A stretch of DNA of 64,000 nt from Mesorhizobium loti. GTDB lineage: Bacteria > Pseudomonadota > Alphaproteobacteria > Rhizobiales > Rhizobiaceae. The notes below the pieces were generated by a model, which saw only the letters and a program-made list of their open reading frames with translations, ran no database searches and was not told the DNA's origin. The stretch is from the NCBI RefSeq assembly GCF_003148495.1, contig NZ_QGGH01000003.1, positions 620,001-684,000 on the forward strand, in the 5' to 3' direction. Below, piece after piece: positions 36,662-45,872 of this stretch (the stretch's first letter is position 1; each line of letters begins with the position of its first letter). The position numbers and the translations under genes are program-made.

Positions 36662-37354
36662 ATGAAGACTTCAGTCGCCAGGGAAGCCCTCCTTGAATCG
36701 GCGCGGAAAAGCGAGGCCGAAAAGCGCGGACGCAAGGCCTCGAAGGAGGTCAGGCAGCTTCAGCTCATCGAGGCGACGATCGATTCGCTGGCCAAGCGCG
36801 GCTATTCGGAAACGACGATGGCCGATGTTGCCGACGGCGCGGGCCTGTCGCGCGGCATCGTCAATTTCCATTTCGAGAGCAAGGAAAAGCTGCTCATCGC
36901 GACCTTGCAGCATATGTATGACGAGTATTCGTCGCATTGGCGCAACGCCCTGCAGAAGGCGGGCGATGACCCCGCCGATCAGCTTCACGCGTTGGTCTCC
37001 GCCGATTTCGACCGGTCGATCTGCAACAAGCGCAAGCTCGCCGCCTGGTGTGCCTTCTGGGGCGAGGCCAAGTCGCGGCCGACCTACCAGGCGCTGAGCA
37101 GTGCGCGCGATGCCGTCTACCAGACCATCTTCATCGACCTGTGCGCGACGCTGAAGCAAAGCGGCTCCTATGCCTATGAGCCGCAGGTCATGGCGCTGGC
37201 GCTTAGTGCGATGCTGGAAGGGTTGTGGCTGCGGTTGATGATGGGGACCGAGGACACCACGCGCGAGACCGCCTTGCAGGCGGCCAATGAATTCCTGTCG
37301 GTGGCCTTCCCGAAGCACTATCCGTCGAAGGCCGCCGGCGCGACAAAACCATAA
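36662..37354 (+). CDS. TetR-family regulator, BetI-like
   Basis: 230 residues from the ATG at 36662; the ATG at 36641 adds seven residues and is an alternative. After a basic N-terminal arm the HTH covers about residues 30-75 (QLIEATIDSLAKRGYSETTMADVADGAGLSRGIVNFHFESKEKLLIATL), close to BetI, the choline-responsive repressor. The ligand domain (85-215) has KLAAWCAFWGEAKSRPTYQ, also BetI-like. It stands in the middle of the amine island, next to the SBP genes, and is the best candidate to bind the palindromes at 43931 and 47663. Inducer not known, probably a quaternary amine. Confidence 0.85.
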   Translation: MKTSVAREALLESARKSEAEKRGRKASKEVRQLQLIEATIDSLAKRGYSETTMADVADGAGLSRGIVNFHFESKEKLLIATLQHMYDEYSSHWRNALQKAGDDPADQLHALVSADFDRSICNKRKLAAWCAFWGEAKSRPTYQALSSARDAVYQTIFIDLCATLKQSGSYAYEPQVMALALSAMLEGLWLRLMMGTEDTTRETALQAANEFLSVAFPKHYPSKAAGATKP

Positions 37355-37383
37355 GAACACCAGAACAGACAGAGGATGGAACA

Positions 37384-38466
37384 ATGAAGAAACTAACCCG
37401 ACGCCTGACATTGACCCTGGCGCTGACTGGTGCGCTGGCGGCTTCGGCCGCGGCACTTGCGGTCGCCGCCGACAAGGACCTGATCGTGTTCGACTGGTCA
37501 GGTTATGAAGACCCCAGCTTCCACCCGAAATATGTCGAGAAGAACGGCGACTCGCCGACCTTCGCCTTCTTCGGCGACGAGGACGAGGCGTTCGAGAAGG
37601 TGCGCTCCGGCTTCAAGGCCGATCTCGGCCACCCCTGCTCGCAGAGCGTGGTAAAATGGCGCGAGGCCGGCCTGCTGCAGCCGCTCGACCCGTCTAAGAT
37701 CACGGGCTGGAAAGACCTCAATCCCGGCATCATGGCGATGAAGGATCTTGCCACGACATCGGACGGCAAGGCCTGGTTCATGCCCTGGGACTGGGGCAAT
37801 ACCCAGCTCACCTACAACACCTCCAAGATCGATGCCAAGGACGTGCAGTCGCTGAAGGCTTTTGCCGATCCCAAGTTCAAGGGCAGGGTGTCCATCGGCG
37901 ACAATGTCGACGATGCCTATGCGCTGGCGAGCCTCGCCATAGGCCTCAAGGACTGGACCAAGATGACCGACGACCAGTTCAAGCAGGCATCGGATTTCCT
38001 ACGCCAGGTGCACAAGAACGTCCGCTCCTACTGGACCGACACGACCGACGTCGTGCAGCTGCTGAGCGGCGGCGAGGTCGATCTCGCCTGGGCCTGGAAT
38101 GACGCAACAGTGCAGTCGGTCGCCGCCGGCGTGCCGATCATGGCGAAGAAGGACACCGACGAAGGCATCTCGACCTGGGTCTGCGGCTATGTGCTGTTCA
38201 AGGAAGCGCCCGGCAATGTCGACAAGGCCTATGACTATCTGAACGCCGTCAACGACCCGGAGACCGCCAAGGTGCTGGTCAAGGACTGGGGCTACGGCCA
38301 GGCCAATGCCAAGGGCATGGCCGGCGTCGACCAGGCGGTCTTGAAGGAAAAGGGCTATGACGACGTGCAGAAATTCATCGACAAGACGCTGTTCCAGTCG
38401 CCGGTGCCTTCCGACCTCAAGCTCAAGATGATCGCCGAATTCGAGAAGATCAAAGCCGGGTACTGA
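37384..38466 (+). CDS. Extracellular solute-binding protein, Pot type (first tandem copy)
   Basis: 360 residues with a signal peptide (about 1-29, ending ALAVAA). The mature start DLIVFDWSGYEDPSFHP is that of PotD/PotF-like family-1 binding proteins for polyamines and related cations. It shares long identical blocks with the next gene (HPCSQSVVKWREAG, GWKDLNPGIMAMKDLA, GDNVDDAYALASL, GISTWVCGYVL). Aromatic and acidic residues (DWSGYED, WDWGNT, WAWND) suit a positively charged amine ligand. It should feed the importer encoded at 40932-43760. Confidence 0.9.
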   Translation: MKKLTRRLTLTLALTGALAASAAALAVAADKDLIVFDWSGYEDPSFHPKYVEKNGDSPTFAFFGDEDEAFEKVRSGFKADLGHPCSQSVVKWREAGLLQPLDPSKITGWKDLNPGIMAMKDLATTSDGKAWFMPWDWGNTQLTYNTSKIDAKDVQSLKAFADPKFKGRVSIGDNVDDAYALASLAIGLKDWTKMTDDQFKQASDFLRQVHKNVRSYWTDTTDVVQLLSGGEVDLAWAWNDATVQSVAAGVPIMAKKDTDEGISTWVCGYVLFKEAPGNVDKAYDYLNAVNDPETAKVLVKDWGYGQANAKGMAGVDQAVLKEKGYDDVQKFIDKTLFQSPVPSDLKLKMIAEFEKIKAGY

Positions 38467-38518
38467 GCCCTTGTTCCGGGCGTCCTGTCTGCGCGTCGAT
38501 AGGGCGGCAGACGGGCTC
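38465..38518 (+). other. Intercistronic RNA structure between the two binding-protein genes
   Basis: GAGCCC (38465-38470) can pair with GGGCTC (38513-38518), enclosing GTCTGC (38487-38492) paired with GCAGAC (38507-38512). No T run follows. It lies directly after the first binding-protein stop and may protect or separate the two messages. Confidence 0.4.
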
Positions 38519-38584
38519 GCCAAAGTCTGGGAATTCTCCTAACCTTTAGGGGACGTTTGCGCGATCCCGGGGGGATTCTCAGCC

Positions 38585-39661
38585 ATGAAATCGATGCTAC
38601 GCCGCCTTGCCCTTGCCTCCGCGTGCATGATTGGCGCCGGTGCGGTCTATGCCCTCGCCGAAGGCGGCGGCGATCTCGTCGTGTTCGACTGGTCGGGCTA
38701 TGAGGATCCGCTGCTGCACCCAGCCTACACCGCCAAATACGGCGCCGAGCCGACCTTCGCCTTCTTCGGCGACGAGGACGAAGCGTTCGAGAAGATGCGG
38801 GCCGGCTTCAAGGCCGACATCGCCCACCCCTGCTCGCAAAGCGTGGTCAAATGGCGCGAGGCCGGCATGCTGCAGCCGCTCGACACCTCCAGGATATCAG
38901 GCTGGAAGGACCTCAATCCCGGCATCATGGCGATGAAGGATCTCGCCGTCACCGCCGACGGCAAGGCCTGGTTCATGCCGTTCGACTGGGGCAACACCTC
39001 GCTGCTCTACCGCACCGACAAGGTGACGGCTGAGGAGGCGCAGTCGCTAAGGGTCTTCGCCGATCCGAAATACAAGGGCCGTGTCACGATCGGCGACAAT
39101 GTCGATGACGCCTATGCGCTGGCGAGCCTGGTGATCGGTCTCAAGGACTGGACCAAGATGACTGACGCGCAGTTCCAGGAGGCGTCCGCCTTCCTGCGCG
39201 ACGTGCACAAGAACATCCGCTTCTACTGGACCGACGACACTGACCTCAACCAGGCCTTTATCGGCAATGAGGTCGATCTGGTCTGGGGCTGGAACGAGAC
39301 CTTTGTCACGCTCAAGGGGCAAGGCATGCCGATCGCCATGAACCGCGACACCAGGGAAGGGATTTCGACCTGGGTGTGCGGCTATGTGCTGATGAAGGAC
39401 GCGCCTGGTAAGCTCGATGAAGCCTATGAATTCCTCAGCGCCGTCAACGCACCCGGCGTGTCGGACTACATGGTCAAGACCTTCGGCTATGGCCATGGCA
39501 ATGGCGCCGGCATGGCAGCGATCGACCACAAGGTGCTGGTCGATCGCGGCTTCGACAATCTCGACAAGTTCCTCGACAAGACGCTGTTCCAGCAGCCGGT
39601 GGCGCCAGAGCTCAAGCAGCGCATGGTCGCCGAATTCGAGAAGATCAAGGCCGGCTATTGA
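38585..39661 (+). CDS. Extracellular solute-binding protein, Pot type (second tandem copy)
   Basis: 358 residues, signal peptide about 1-24 (GAVYALA), mature start DLVVFDWSGYEDPLLHP. Close paralogue of the preceding gene; the differences cluster in the stretch TDLNQAFIGNEVDLVWGWNETFV and the following loop (MPIAMNRDTREG), which in this fold line the ligand cleft. This suggests a different or wider specificity using the same permease. Its TGA overlaps the TTG start of the next oxidase gene by one-base shift (TTGA), so translation is coupled. Confidence 0.9.
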   Translation: MKSMLRRLALASACMIGAGAVYALAEGGGDLVVFDWSGYEDPLLHPAYTAKYGAEPTFAFFGDEDEAFEKMRAGFKADIAHPCSQSVVKWREAGMLQPLDTSRISGWKDLNPGIMAMKDLAVTADGKAWFMPFDWGNTSLLYRTDKVTAEEAQSLRVFADPKYKGRVTIGDNVDDAYALASLVIGLKDWTKMTDAQFQEASAFLRDVHKNIRFYWTDDTDLNQAFIGNEVDLVWGWNETFVTLKGQGMPIAMNRDTREGISTWVCGYVLMKDAPGKLDEAYEFLSAVNAPGVSDYMVKTFGYGHGNGAGMAAIDHKVLVDRGFDNLDKFLDKTLFQQPVAPELKQRMVAEFEKIKAGY

Positions 39662-40968
39662 CGGGCGAACCGGAAAGAACCGATGTCGTTATCGTCGGCG
39701 CCGGCTTCACCGGCCTGTCGGCGGCGCTTGAGCTGAAGGCAGCCGGCATCGGCTTTCTGTTGCTCGAAGCGCGCGACCGCGTCGGCGGGCGAGTGGAAGC
39801 CGTTCTCGACGGGCTTGGTAAGCGGCTCGATAGCGGCGGTCAGTTCTTCTGCGAAGACATGCTCGAGGTGATGGCGCTGGCCGAGGCGCGAGGCAAGACC
39901 TTCGTTGAGACCTATGTGAATGGCGATTTCATCACCCATCCATCGATGTCGGTCGAACAGGCCGAGCGGACCTATCATGGCGCGATGGCAATCCGCGAGC
40001 GCATGAACAGGATTGAGCCGAACGATCCCTCGATAGCAGGGCTGACCGTCAACGTCTGGCTCGATCGTCAGAAGGACGCAACCGATGCCAAGGCGGCGTT
40101 CCGGTCGATGATCGAGGGCCTGTGGTGCCTGGCGCTCGACAAGGTGCCGCTGTGGCACCTGATCGACAATGACCGGCGCATCACCAACGAGGTGCCGGAG
40201 CTGCAATACTTCCTGCGCGACACCATGCAGTCGCTGGCCGAGGATCTGGCCGGGGATCTCGTTGGCCGGGTGCGGCCGAACGAACCGGTCACGCGCATCG
40301 AACATGGACTGTATGGTGTTCGCACCGTCTCGCCCAACGGCATTGTCGAAGCACGGGCGGCGTTGATTGCCGTGCCACCGGCAACGGCCGCGAAACTCGA
40401 TTTCGCACCTGCCTTGCCGGAGTTGCTTAGGAAAGCACTTGGCGTGTGGGAAAGCGGAGCGGTGATCAAGATCCAGGTGCGCTATGCCAGGCCGTTCTGG
40501 CGTGATCGCGACTTGTGCGGCATGGTGATGTGGCGCGATCTGCCTGGCCTGTTTGCCTGCGATGCCAGCAAGGATGCGGACCATGCCGCGCTTGTCGTCT
40601 TCGTCGGCGGGCCGCTGGCGCTGCGTTGGCATACGCTCGGCGAAACGGCGCTGCGCACCGAAGTGACGGCAAGGCTGAAGGACGCCCTTGGCCAGGAGGC
40701 GGCGGACGTCCTGGATTTCAGCTATCGGGACTGGACGGATGATCGCTGGAGTGGCGGCGCTTACAGCGACCTCATCGTCGATGTGACGGCTGTCGATGCC
40801 GAGTCGACAATCCTGGCTGGCTCACCATCCCTGCATTTCGCCAGTTCGGAACTGTCGCCGTCATTTCCGGGCTATGTCGAAGGCGCCATCGTCGCCGGGC
40901 GCATCGCGGCGCGCAAGATGATCGCCGAGCTTCAATCGGCCATCGCCACCAAAGCCTCGGGATCGTAG
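39658..40968 (+). CDS. Flavin monoamine oxidase-family FAD oxidoreductase
   Basis: 436 residues from a TTG at 39658 that overlaps the stop of the binding-protein gene; no other start is near. N-terminal FAD fold TDVVIVGAGFTGLSAALELKAAG, then LLEARDRVGGRVEAV, the typical MAO/polyamine oxidase start, and a C-terminal FAD contact region (LHFASSELSPSFPGYVEGAIVAGRIAARK). Soluble. It probably oxidises the imported amine, releasing an aldehyde plus ammonia or a dealkylated amine, which fits the aminotransferase further on. Its 3' end overlaps the convergent ATPase gene by 37 bp. Confidence 0.88.
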   Translation: MTGEPERTDVVIVGAGFTGLSAALELKAAGIGFLLLEARDRVGGRVEAVLDGLGKRLDSGGQFFCEDMLEVMALAEARGKTFVETYVNGDFITHPSMSVEQAERTYHGAMAIRERMNRIEPNDPSIAGLTVNVWLDRQKDATDAKAAFRSMIEGLWCLALDKVPLWHLIDNDRRITNEVPELQYFLRDTMQSLAEDLAGDLVGRVRPNEPVTRIEHGLYGVRTVSPNGIVEARAALIAVPPATAAKLDFAPALPELLRKALGVWESGAVIKIQVRYARPFWRDRDLCGMVMWRDLPGLFACDASKDADHAALVVFVGGPLALRWHTLGETALRTEVTARLKDALGQEAADVLDFSYRDWTDDRWSGGAYSDLIVDVTAVDAESTILAGSPSLHFASSELSPSFPGYVEGAIVAGRIAARKMIAELQSAIATKASGS

Positions 40969-42029
40969 GCGAGGCGGATCGAGGTGCCGACAGGGATGTC
41001 GTCGGCGCCGAAATCGTTGGTCTCGGTCACCGACAGCGGCTTTTCCAGTCCCGGTATCTCGACGATCAGATGGGTGATCTCGCCAAAATAATGGCGTTCG
41101 ACCACCTTGCCGGCGACCTCGAACTTGGCCGTCGCATTGTCCCACAGCACGCGCAGCCGCTCCGGCCGGATGCCGAGTGTCGCGCCGCCACCATTGCGGA
41201 CAAAGGCCTTGGGCTTGTCGGTCTTGATGCGACCAAAGCCCAGCGTGTCGACAACCAGTGAGGCGCCACTCTCCTCGACGATCTGCGCCTTGACGAAGTT
41301 CATGCCGCCAAGGAAGTCGGCGACCTGGCGGGTGACCGGCCGCTGGTAGATTTCCTTGGGCGAGGCGACCTGCGCAATCCTGCCGCCGAACATCACGGCG
41401 ATGCGGTCGGACATGGCCAGCGCCTCATATTGGTCGTGGGTGACGAGCACGAAGGTGATGCCGACCGCCTGCTGCAGGCGGCGCAGTTCGACCTGCATCT
41501 GCTCACGCAGCTTCTTGTCGAGCGCCGACAGCGGTTCGTCGAGCAGCAGCACCTTGGGCCGCATCACCAGTGCGCGTGCCAGCGCCACGCGCTGCCGTTG
41601 GCCGCCGGAAAGTTCTGTCGCCAGGCGCTTGCCGAGGCCGGTCAGCGAGACCTGCGCCAGCGCCTCCTCGACCCGGCGCTTCTCCTCGCCGCCCTGCAGC
41701 TTCAGCCGCTTCAGCCCATAGGCGACGTTTTGTTCGACATTGAGGTGCGGGAAGATCGCATAGCTCTGGAAGACCATGTTGGTCGGCCGGCGGTTGGCAG
41801 GGATGCCCTCCATCGGCTGACCGCCGACAGAGATCGACCCGCTGGTCGGATTGTCGAAACCGGCGATCATGCGCAACAGCGTGGTCTTGCCGCAACCGGA
41901 TGGGCCGAGCAACGAGAAGAACTCGCCTTCCCGGATGGTCAGCGAGGCGTCATCGAGCGCCTTGAACGCCCCATAGCTGCGGGTAACGTTCTTGATCTCG
42001 ATCATGGATCGTTGCTGCTGCTCAGGCAT
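40932..42029 (-). CDS. Pot-type ABC transporter ATP-binding protein
   Basis: 365 residues. ABC domain: Walker A LGPSGCGKTT (about 38-47), signature ELSGGQRQRVALARAL, Walker B VLLLDEPLSALD, switch His in VTHDQYEALAM. The C-terminal TOBE domain (about 280-360) is normal for PotA/UgpC-like ATPases. It is the last gene of permease-permease-ATPase, overlapping the upstream permease by 8 bp, and convergent with the monoamine-oxidase-like gene. Confidence 0.92.
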   Translation of the reverse strand: MPEQQQRSMIEIKNVTRSYGAFKALDDASLTIREGEFFSLLGPSGCGKTTLLRMIAGFDNPTSGSISVGGQPMEGIPANRRPTNMVFQSYAIFPHLNVEQNVAYGLKRLKLQGGEEKRRVEEALAQVSLTGLGKRLATELSGGQRQRVALARALVMRPKVLLLDEPLSALDKKLREQMQVELRRLQQAVGITFVLVTHDQYEALAMSDRIAVMFGGRIAQVASPKEIYQRPVTRQVADFLGGMNFVKAQIVEESGASLVVDTLGFGRIKTDKPKAFVRNGGGATLGIRPERLRVLWDNATAKFEVAGKVVERHYFGEITHLIVEIPGLEKPLSVTETNDFGADDIPVGTSIRLAYDPEALVAMAD

Positions 42030-42846
42030 AGAGGCCTCCCTCGTTCTGGGTGCGTCTGGCGGCGCGGCGACGCAGGATTTCAGCGACGGTCATCAGCAGG
42101 AAGGAGGCAACCAGAAGCAGCGTGCCCAGCGCCAGCACGCCGGGCAGCTTGGCCGCGAAGCGCAATTGGCCCCAGATGTAGATAGGCAGCGTCGCTTCAG
42201 TGCCGGTCAGGAAGAAGGCGATGATGAATTCGTCGAGCGAAATGGTGAAGCAGACCAGCAGGCTGGAGATGATGGCCGGCGCCACCATCGGCAGCGTCAC
42301 CCGCCGGAAGGTGCCGAAGGCGCTTTCGCCGAGGTCGGCGGAGGCCTCTTCCAGGCTGCGGTCGAAGCCCTCGAAGCCGGAAGTCAGCACCGTCATCGAA
42401 TAGGGAATGCAGACCAGCACATGGCCGAGCACGACGGTGAACAGCGACAGGCTGAGACCCAGCTGCAGCATCACCAACAGCATGGAGATGGCGACGATCA
42501 CCTCCGGCAGTACCAGCGGCGCCATGATCAGCCCGTGGATGGTGCTGCGGCCGGGATAGCGATAGCGGGTGATCGAGCGGGCGGCGAGGATGCCGAGCAC
42601 AGTTGACAGGACCGCGGCCGACACGCCGACGATCATGCTGTTCCAGGCGGCGTCGAGCAGGGCCGGCGTGCGGGGCAGATCCTCATACCAATGCAAAGTG
42701 AAGCCAGTGAGCGGAAATTTTGGTGTCGCCGCTGTGTTGACCGAGAAGATCGGCAGGAAGATCACCGGCAGATAGAGGAACACGACGTAGAGAAACGCAT
42801 AGGTCGCCAGCCAGCCGCCGGACAGGAAACGCCGCACCGCCATCAT
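42022..42846 (-). CDS. Pot-type ABC transporter permease (PotC-like)
   Basis: 274 residues, six membrane helices of the BPD_transp_1 class. EAA loop visible in EEASADLGESAFGTFRRVTLPMVAPAIISS. The Ser/Asp/Glu-rich FTISLDEFIIAFFLTG block is characteristic of PotC-like subunits. It overlaps the preceding permease gene (4 bp, ATGA) and the following ATPase gene (8 bp). Confidence 0.92.
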   Translation of the reverse strand: MMAVRRFLSGGWLATYAFLYVVFLYLPVIFLPIFSVNTAATPKFPLTGFTLHWYEDLPRTPALLDAAWNSMIVGVSAAVLSTVLGILAARSITRYRYPGRSTIHGLIMAPLVLPEVIVAISMLLVMLQLGLSLSLFTVVLGHVLVCIPYSMTVLTSGFEGFDRSLEEASADLGESAFGTFRRVTLPMVAPAIISSLLVCFTISLDEFIIAFFLTGTEATLPIYIWGQLRFAAKLPGVLALGTLLLVASFLLMTVAEILRRRAARRTQNEGGLYA

Positions 42847-43760
42847 CGCGCCAGCCTCTGCACGGCGCGGATGATCAGCACCGTGGCGCCCGCCATCAGC
42901 GTAACGATCAGCATGGTGGTGACGGAAAGGGCGGCACCCAGCGGCCAGTTGGAGGCCTTGCCGAACTGCGCCTGGATGGCGTTGGCGATCATGACGCCGT
43001 CCTTGCCGCCGACCAGCTTCGGCGTGACGTAGTCGCCGACGGTCGGGATCATCACGATCAGTGCTGCCGAGATGACGCCAGGCGCCGACAGCGGCAAGGT
43101 CACGCGCAGGAACGAGCGCAGCGGACCATCACCGAGATCGGTGGCTGCTTCGACCAGCGTGCGGTCGACCTTTTCCAGCGAGACGAAGATCGGCAGGATG
43201 GCGAAGGCCGCCCAGGCATGGGTGAGCGTGATGATGACGGCGCTCGAATTGTAGAGCAGCGCGGTCGACGGTTCGTCGATGATGCCGAGGCCCATCAGGC
43301 CGGAATTGAGGACGCCGTTATAGCCGAGGATGACCTTCCACGACATCACCCGCAGCAGGTAGCTGGTCCAGAACGGGATGGTGATGAGGAACAGCCACAG
43401 GCTCTTGTGGCGGCCGCCGTGGAAAGAAATGAAATAGGCGATCGGATAGGCCAGAAGGACGGTGAGCAGGCTGACCGTCAGCGAAATGTAGAGTGAGCGC
43501 CACAACAGATCACGGTAGATCGGCTCGGTCAGCGCGACGCGGTAGTTTTCCAGCGTGAAGGTGCGGTCGATGGTCAGGTAGTGCTGCGTCCAGAAGGAAT
43601 GCGCGATGACCACCAGGATCGGCAGCACCAGAAGGATGAGCGCGTAGATGAAGGTCGGGCTGATCAGGGCGAGGCCCTGTACGGGTTCTGACTGCAGAAG
43701 GGCATTTCGTCTGGCCCGCGTCATCCGCAACGGGGGCGACCCTTCCGCGGCCGCCGTCAT
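42843..43760 (-). CDS. Pot-type ABC transporter permease (PotB-like)
   Basis: 305 residues from the ATG at 43760, which has GGAG 7 nt upstream; the longer frame to 43910 lacks a ribosome site and reads Arg/His-rich non-membrane sequence. First membrane segment about residues 29-50, permease domain 85-300; EAA loop in VEAATDLGDGPLRSFLRVTLPLSAPGVISA. First gene of the importer operon, divergent from the aminotransferase, with a BetI-like palindrome (43931-43948) between them. Confidence 0.9.
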   Translation of the reverse strand: MTAAAEGSPPLRMTRARRNALLQSEPVQGLALISPTFIYALILLVLPILVVIAHSFWTQHYLTIDRTFTLENYRVALTEPIYRDLLWRSLYISLTVSLLTVLLAYPIAYFISFHGGRHKSLWLFLITIPFWTSYLLRVMSWKVILGYNGVLNSGLMGLGIIDEPSTALLYNSSAVIITLTHAWAAFAILPIFVSLEKVDRTLVEAATDLGDGPLRSFLRVTLPLSAPGVISAALIVMIPTVGDYVTPKLVGGKDGVMIANAIQAQFGKASNWPLGAALSVTTMLIVTLMAGATVLIIRAVQRLAR

Positions 43761-43930
43761 TGCCAGACTCCGGGGGGCAGGGCTCCGGGTGTGATCTCGG
43801 TTGCTGGCCTGGACTGTCCCGCCATGCGGCATCCCATTGTGCTGGCGCCGGCTGCTTGTTCCCCTTGCCGGCTTTCTTTCATCATGCGCGCATCCTTGGA
43901 TTGAAATCAAGCGCTATTTCTGCAATATTG

Positions 43931-43948
43931 ATTGAACGGACATTCAAA
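43931..43948. promoter_or_regulatory. BetI-like operator, transporter/aminotransferase gap
   Basis: ATTGAAC-GGAC-ATTCAAA: arms differ from perfect symmetry only at the inner and outer ends. It has the same 18-bp frame as the site before the Rieske gene (ATTGAAT-ACTC-ATTCAAT). It lies between the divergent importer and aminotransferase genes. Confidence 0.65.
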
Positions 43949-44032
43949 ATGAAGTGAAGAAAGCCGCTGTTTCCAATGCTTGGCATCTCACTTCATGTCC
44001 GATGAAATTCTGTGAAGCAATGTGAGGCGATG

Positions 44033-45454
44033 ATGGCTGCGGCAAGAGACCTGAAGGCGACCGAGATGGCTGGCGCGGAACCCGGTGACGATGCCATCGA
44101 ACTGGCCAAGCGCCATCTTATCCAGCCTTGGCCGTTCGCCGGTTCGGTCGGCGCGGAAGCACGCGCGCTGATCGGCGAAGGCGACGGCATCTACATCACC
44201 GACAGCACCGGCAAGCGGCTGATCGACGGGCCGGCCGGCATGTGGTGCGTCAATGTCGGCCACCGCCGCGAGGAGCTCGCCAAGGTGATGTACGACCAGG
44301 CGATGGCGCTGTCCTACAACACGCCGTGGTACACGATGAACGCGCCGTCGGCGGAACTCGCCATGCGCATCGCCGGCCACGCGCCGGGCGACCTCAGCCA
44401 TGTCTTCTATACCACCGGCGGCTCTTCGGCCGTCGAGACGGCGCTGCGCTTCATGCAGTTCTATAACAATGTGCGCGGCCGACCGGAAAAGAAGCTGATC
44501 CTGAGCCGCGGAGGCGCCTATCACGGCTCGACCTACCTGTCGGCCTCGCTCAACGGCCGCCCGCGCGACCGCGACTGGATGGACGGTGCCGACGAGCTGG
44601 TCATCAAGCTGTCTTCGCCCGATCCGTTCCGCCGCCCGCGCGGCATGAGCCTTACAGCCTTCACCGATTTCCTCGTCGATCAGTTCCGCGACATGATCGC
44701 TCGTGTCGGCGCCGACAAGATCGGTGCATTCGTCGGCGAACCGGTGCAGGCATCAGGTGGCGTCGTCGTGCCGCCCGATGGCTACCTCAAGCGTATCCGC
44801 GAGATCTGCCGCGACAACGACATCCTCTATGTATCCGACGAGGTGGTCACGGCGTTCGGCCGGCTTGGCCATGTCTTTGCCTCCGGCGATGTGTTCGGCA
44901 TCGATCCGGATATGATCACCTTCGCCAAGGGCGTCACCTCGGGCTATTTCCCGCTCGGCGGCGTCATCATTTCGGAACGGCTGCTGGAAGAGCTGCGCAG
45001 GTCGAACCATCCCGACGCGATGTTCGGCCATGGCCTGACCTACACCAGCCATCCCGTCGGCTGCGCGGTGGCGCTGAAAAACCTCGACCTGCTGGAAGAG
45101 GGCGTGCTTGCCCACACGCAGGCGGTCGCGCCCTATTTCCAGGCGCAGCTGAAGACGCTGGAAGAATTGCCGCTCGTCGGCGAGGTGCGCGGGATGGGGT
45201 TGATGGGCTGCGTCGAATGTGTGGCGGACCGCGAAAGCAAGGACCCGCTGCAGCTCGACAAGGATGTCGGAAAACGCATCGACGCCCATTGCCATGAACT
45301 CGGCCTGCTGGTGCGGCCACTGATCAACATGTGCGTGATGTCGCCGCCGCTGGTCATCACCCGCGAGCAGATCGACGACATGGTTGGCATCCTGCACGAA
45401 GGCATTTCAAGGACGATGGATGATTTGAGGAAAGAGGGCGTGTGGCGGGGGTGA
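44033..45454 (+). CDS. Class III PLP-dependent aminotransferase
   Basis: 473 residues; start chosen at ATG 44033 with GAGG about 5 nt upstream (ATG 44030 and GTG 44012 are alternatives). Motifs of the omega-amino-acid:pyruvate/GABA aminotransferase group: FYTTGGSSAVETALRFM, AYHGSTYLSASLNG, ILYVSDEVVTAFGRLG and the PLP Lys in ITFAKGVTSGYFPLGG. It probably transfers the terminal amino group of an omega-amino compound produced from the imported amine. Divergent from the importer, with a shared BetI-like site. Confidence 0.9.
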   Translation: MAAARDLKATEMAGAEPGDDAIELAKRHLIQPWPFAGSVGAEARALIGEGDGIYITDSTGKRLIDGPAGMWCVNVGHRREELAKVMYDQAMALSYNTPWYTMNAPSAELAMRIAGHAPGDLSHVFYTTGGSSAVETALRFMQFYNNVRGRPEKKLILSRGGAYHGSTYLSASLNGRPRDRDWMDGADELVIKLSSPDPFRRPRGMSLTAFTDFLVDQFRDMIARVGADKIGAFVGEPVQASGGVVVPPDGYLKRIREICRDNDILYVSDEVVTAFGRLGHVFASGDVFGIDPDMITFAKGVTSGYFPLGGVIISERLLEELRRSNHPDAMFGHGLTYTSHPVGCAVALKNLDLLEEGVLAHTQAVAPYFQAQLKTLEELPLVGEVRGMGLMGCVECVADRESKDPLQLDKDVGKRIDAHCHELGLLVRPLINMCVMSPPLVITREQIDDMVGILHEGISRTMDDLRKEGVWRG

Positions 45455-45461
45455 TTTTCTC

Positions 45462-45510
45462 CCTTCTCCCCGTTTCACGGGGAGAAGGTGCCGGCAGGCG
45501 GATGAGGGGC
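45462..45510. repeat. Rhizobial CCTTCTCCCC repeat with hairpin
   Basis: CCTTCTCCCCG and CGGGGAGAAGG form a perfect 11-bp stem with a TTTCA loop, followed by TGCCGGCAGGCGGATGAGGG. This hairpin plus GGATGAGGG tail is a frequent intergenic repeat in Mesorhizobium-like genomes. It starts 8 bp after the aminotransferase stop and may act as its terminator. Confidence 0.65.
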
Positions 45511-45532
45511 GGCGGCGGGCGATTCCGTCCGA

Positions 45533-45760
45533 TCAGCCAGCTGCTCGCCTGGCGAGCGGCCGGCGGTGCAGGTCCGCCTTCAGGATCGCCGGGTTGTAGG
45601 CCATTTCGGAGCGACCCGACATCGGTGCCGGCGGCACGATCTCATAGATCGAGTCAAGAATGTTGTCCCTCAGAACGACGTTGAAGCCAGCGATTATAGC
45701 AATTTTCCCCAAGCCCGGGACATCGCAATGCTGCAGGTTGTGGCGGCGATGTTCCGACGC
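45533..45760 (-). pseudogene. Possible remnant of a gene 3' end
   Basis: Within a 418-bp gap, the minus-strand frame ending at 45533 reads HCDVPGLGKIAIIAGFNVVLRDNILDSIYEIVPPAPMSGRSEMAYNPAILKADL, which looks like real protein (hydrophobic beta pattern, Pro-rich turn), while the sequence upstream in that frame does not and runs under the next gene. No start with a ribosome site is seen. It may be the leftover C-terminus of an enzyme; the family is not recognised. Low certainty. Confidence 0.25.
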
Positions 45761-45872
45761 CGAAAGGGGCTTCCGTCGCAAAGTTCCACAAGGCGCGCTT
45801 GCCGGACGCGACATGGACCGCCGGGGCTGCGCTAGGCAGTTGAGTTCATCTGCCTGGAAACGAAGGGCAGTA

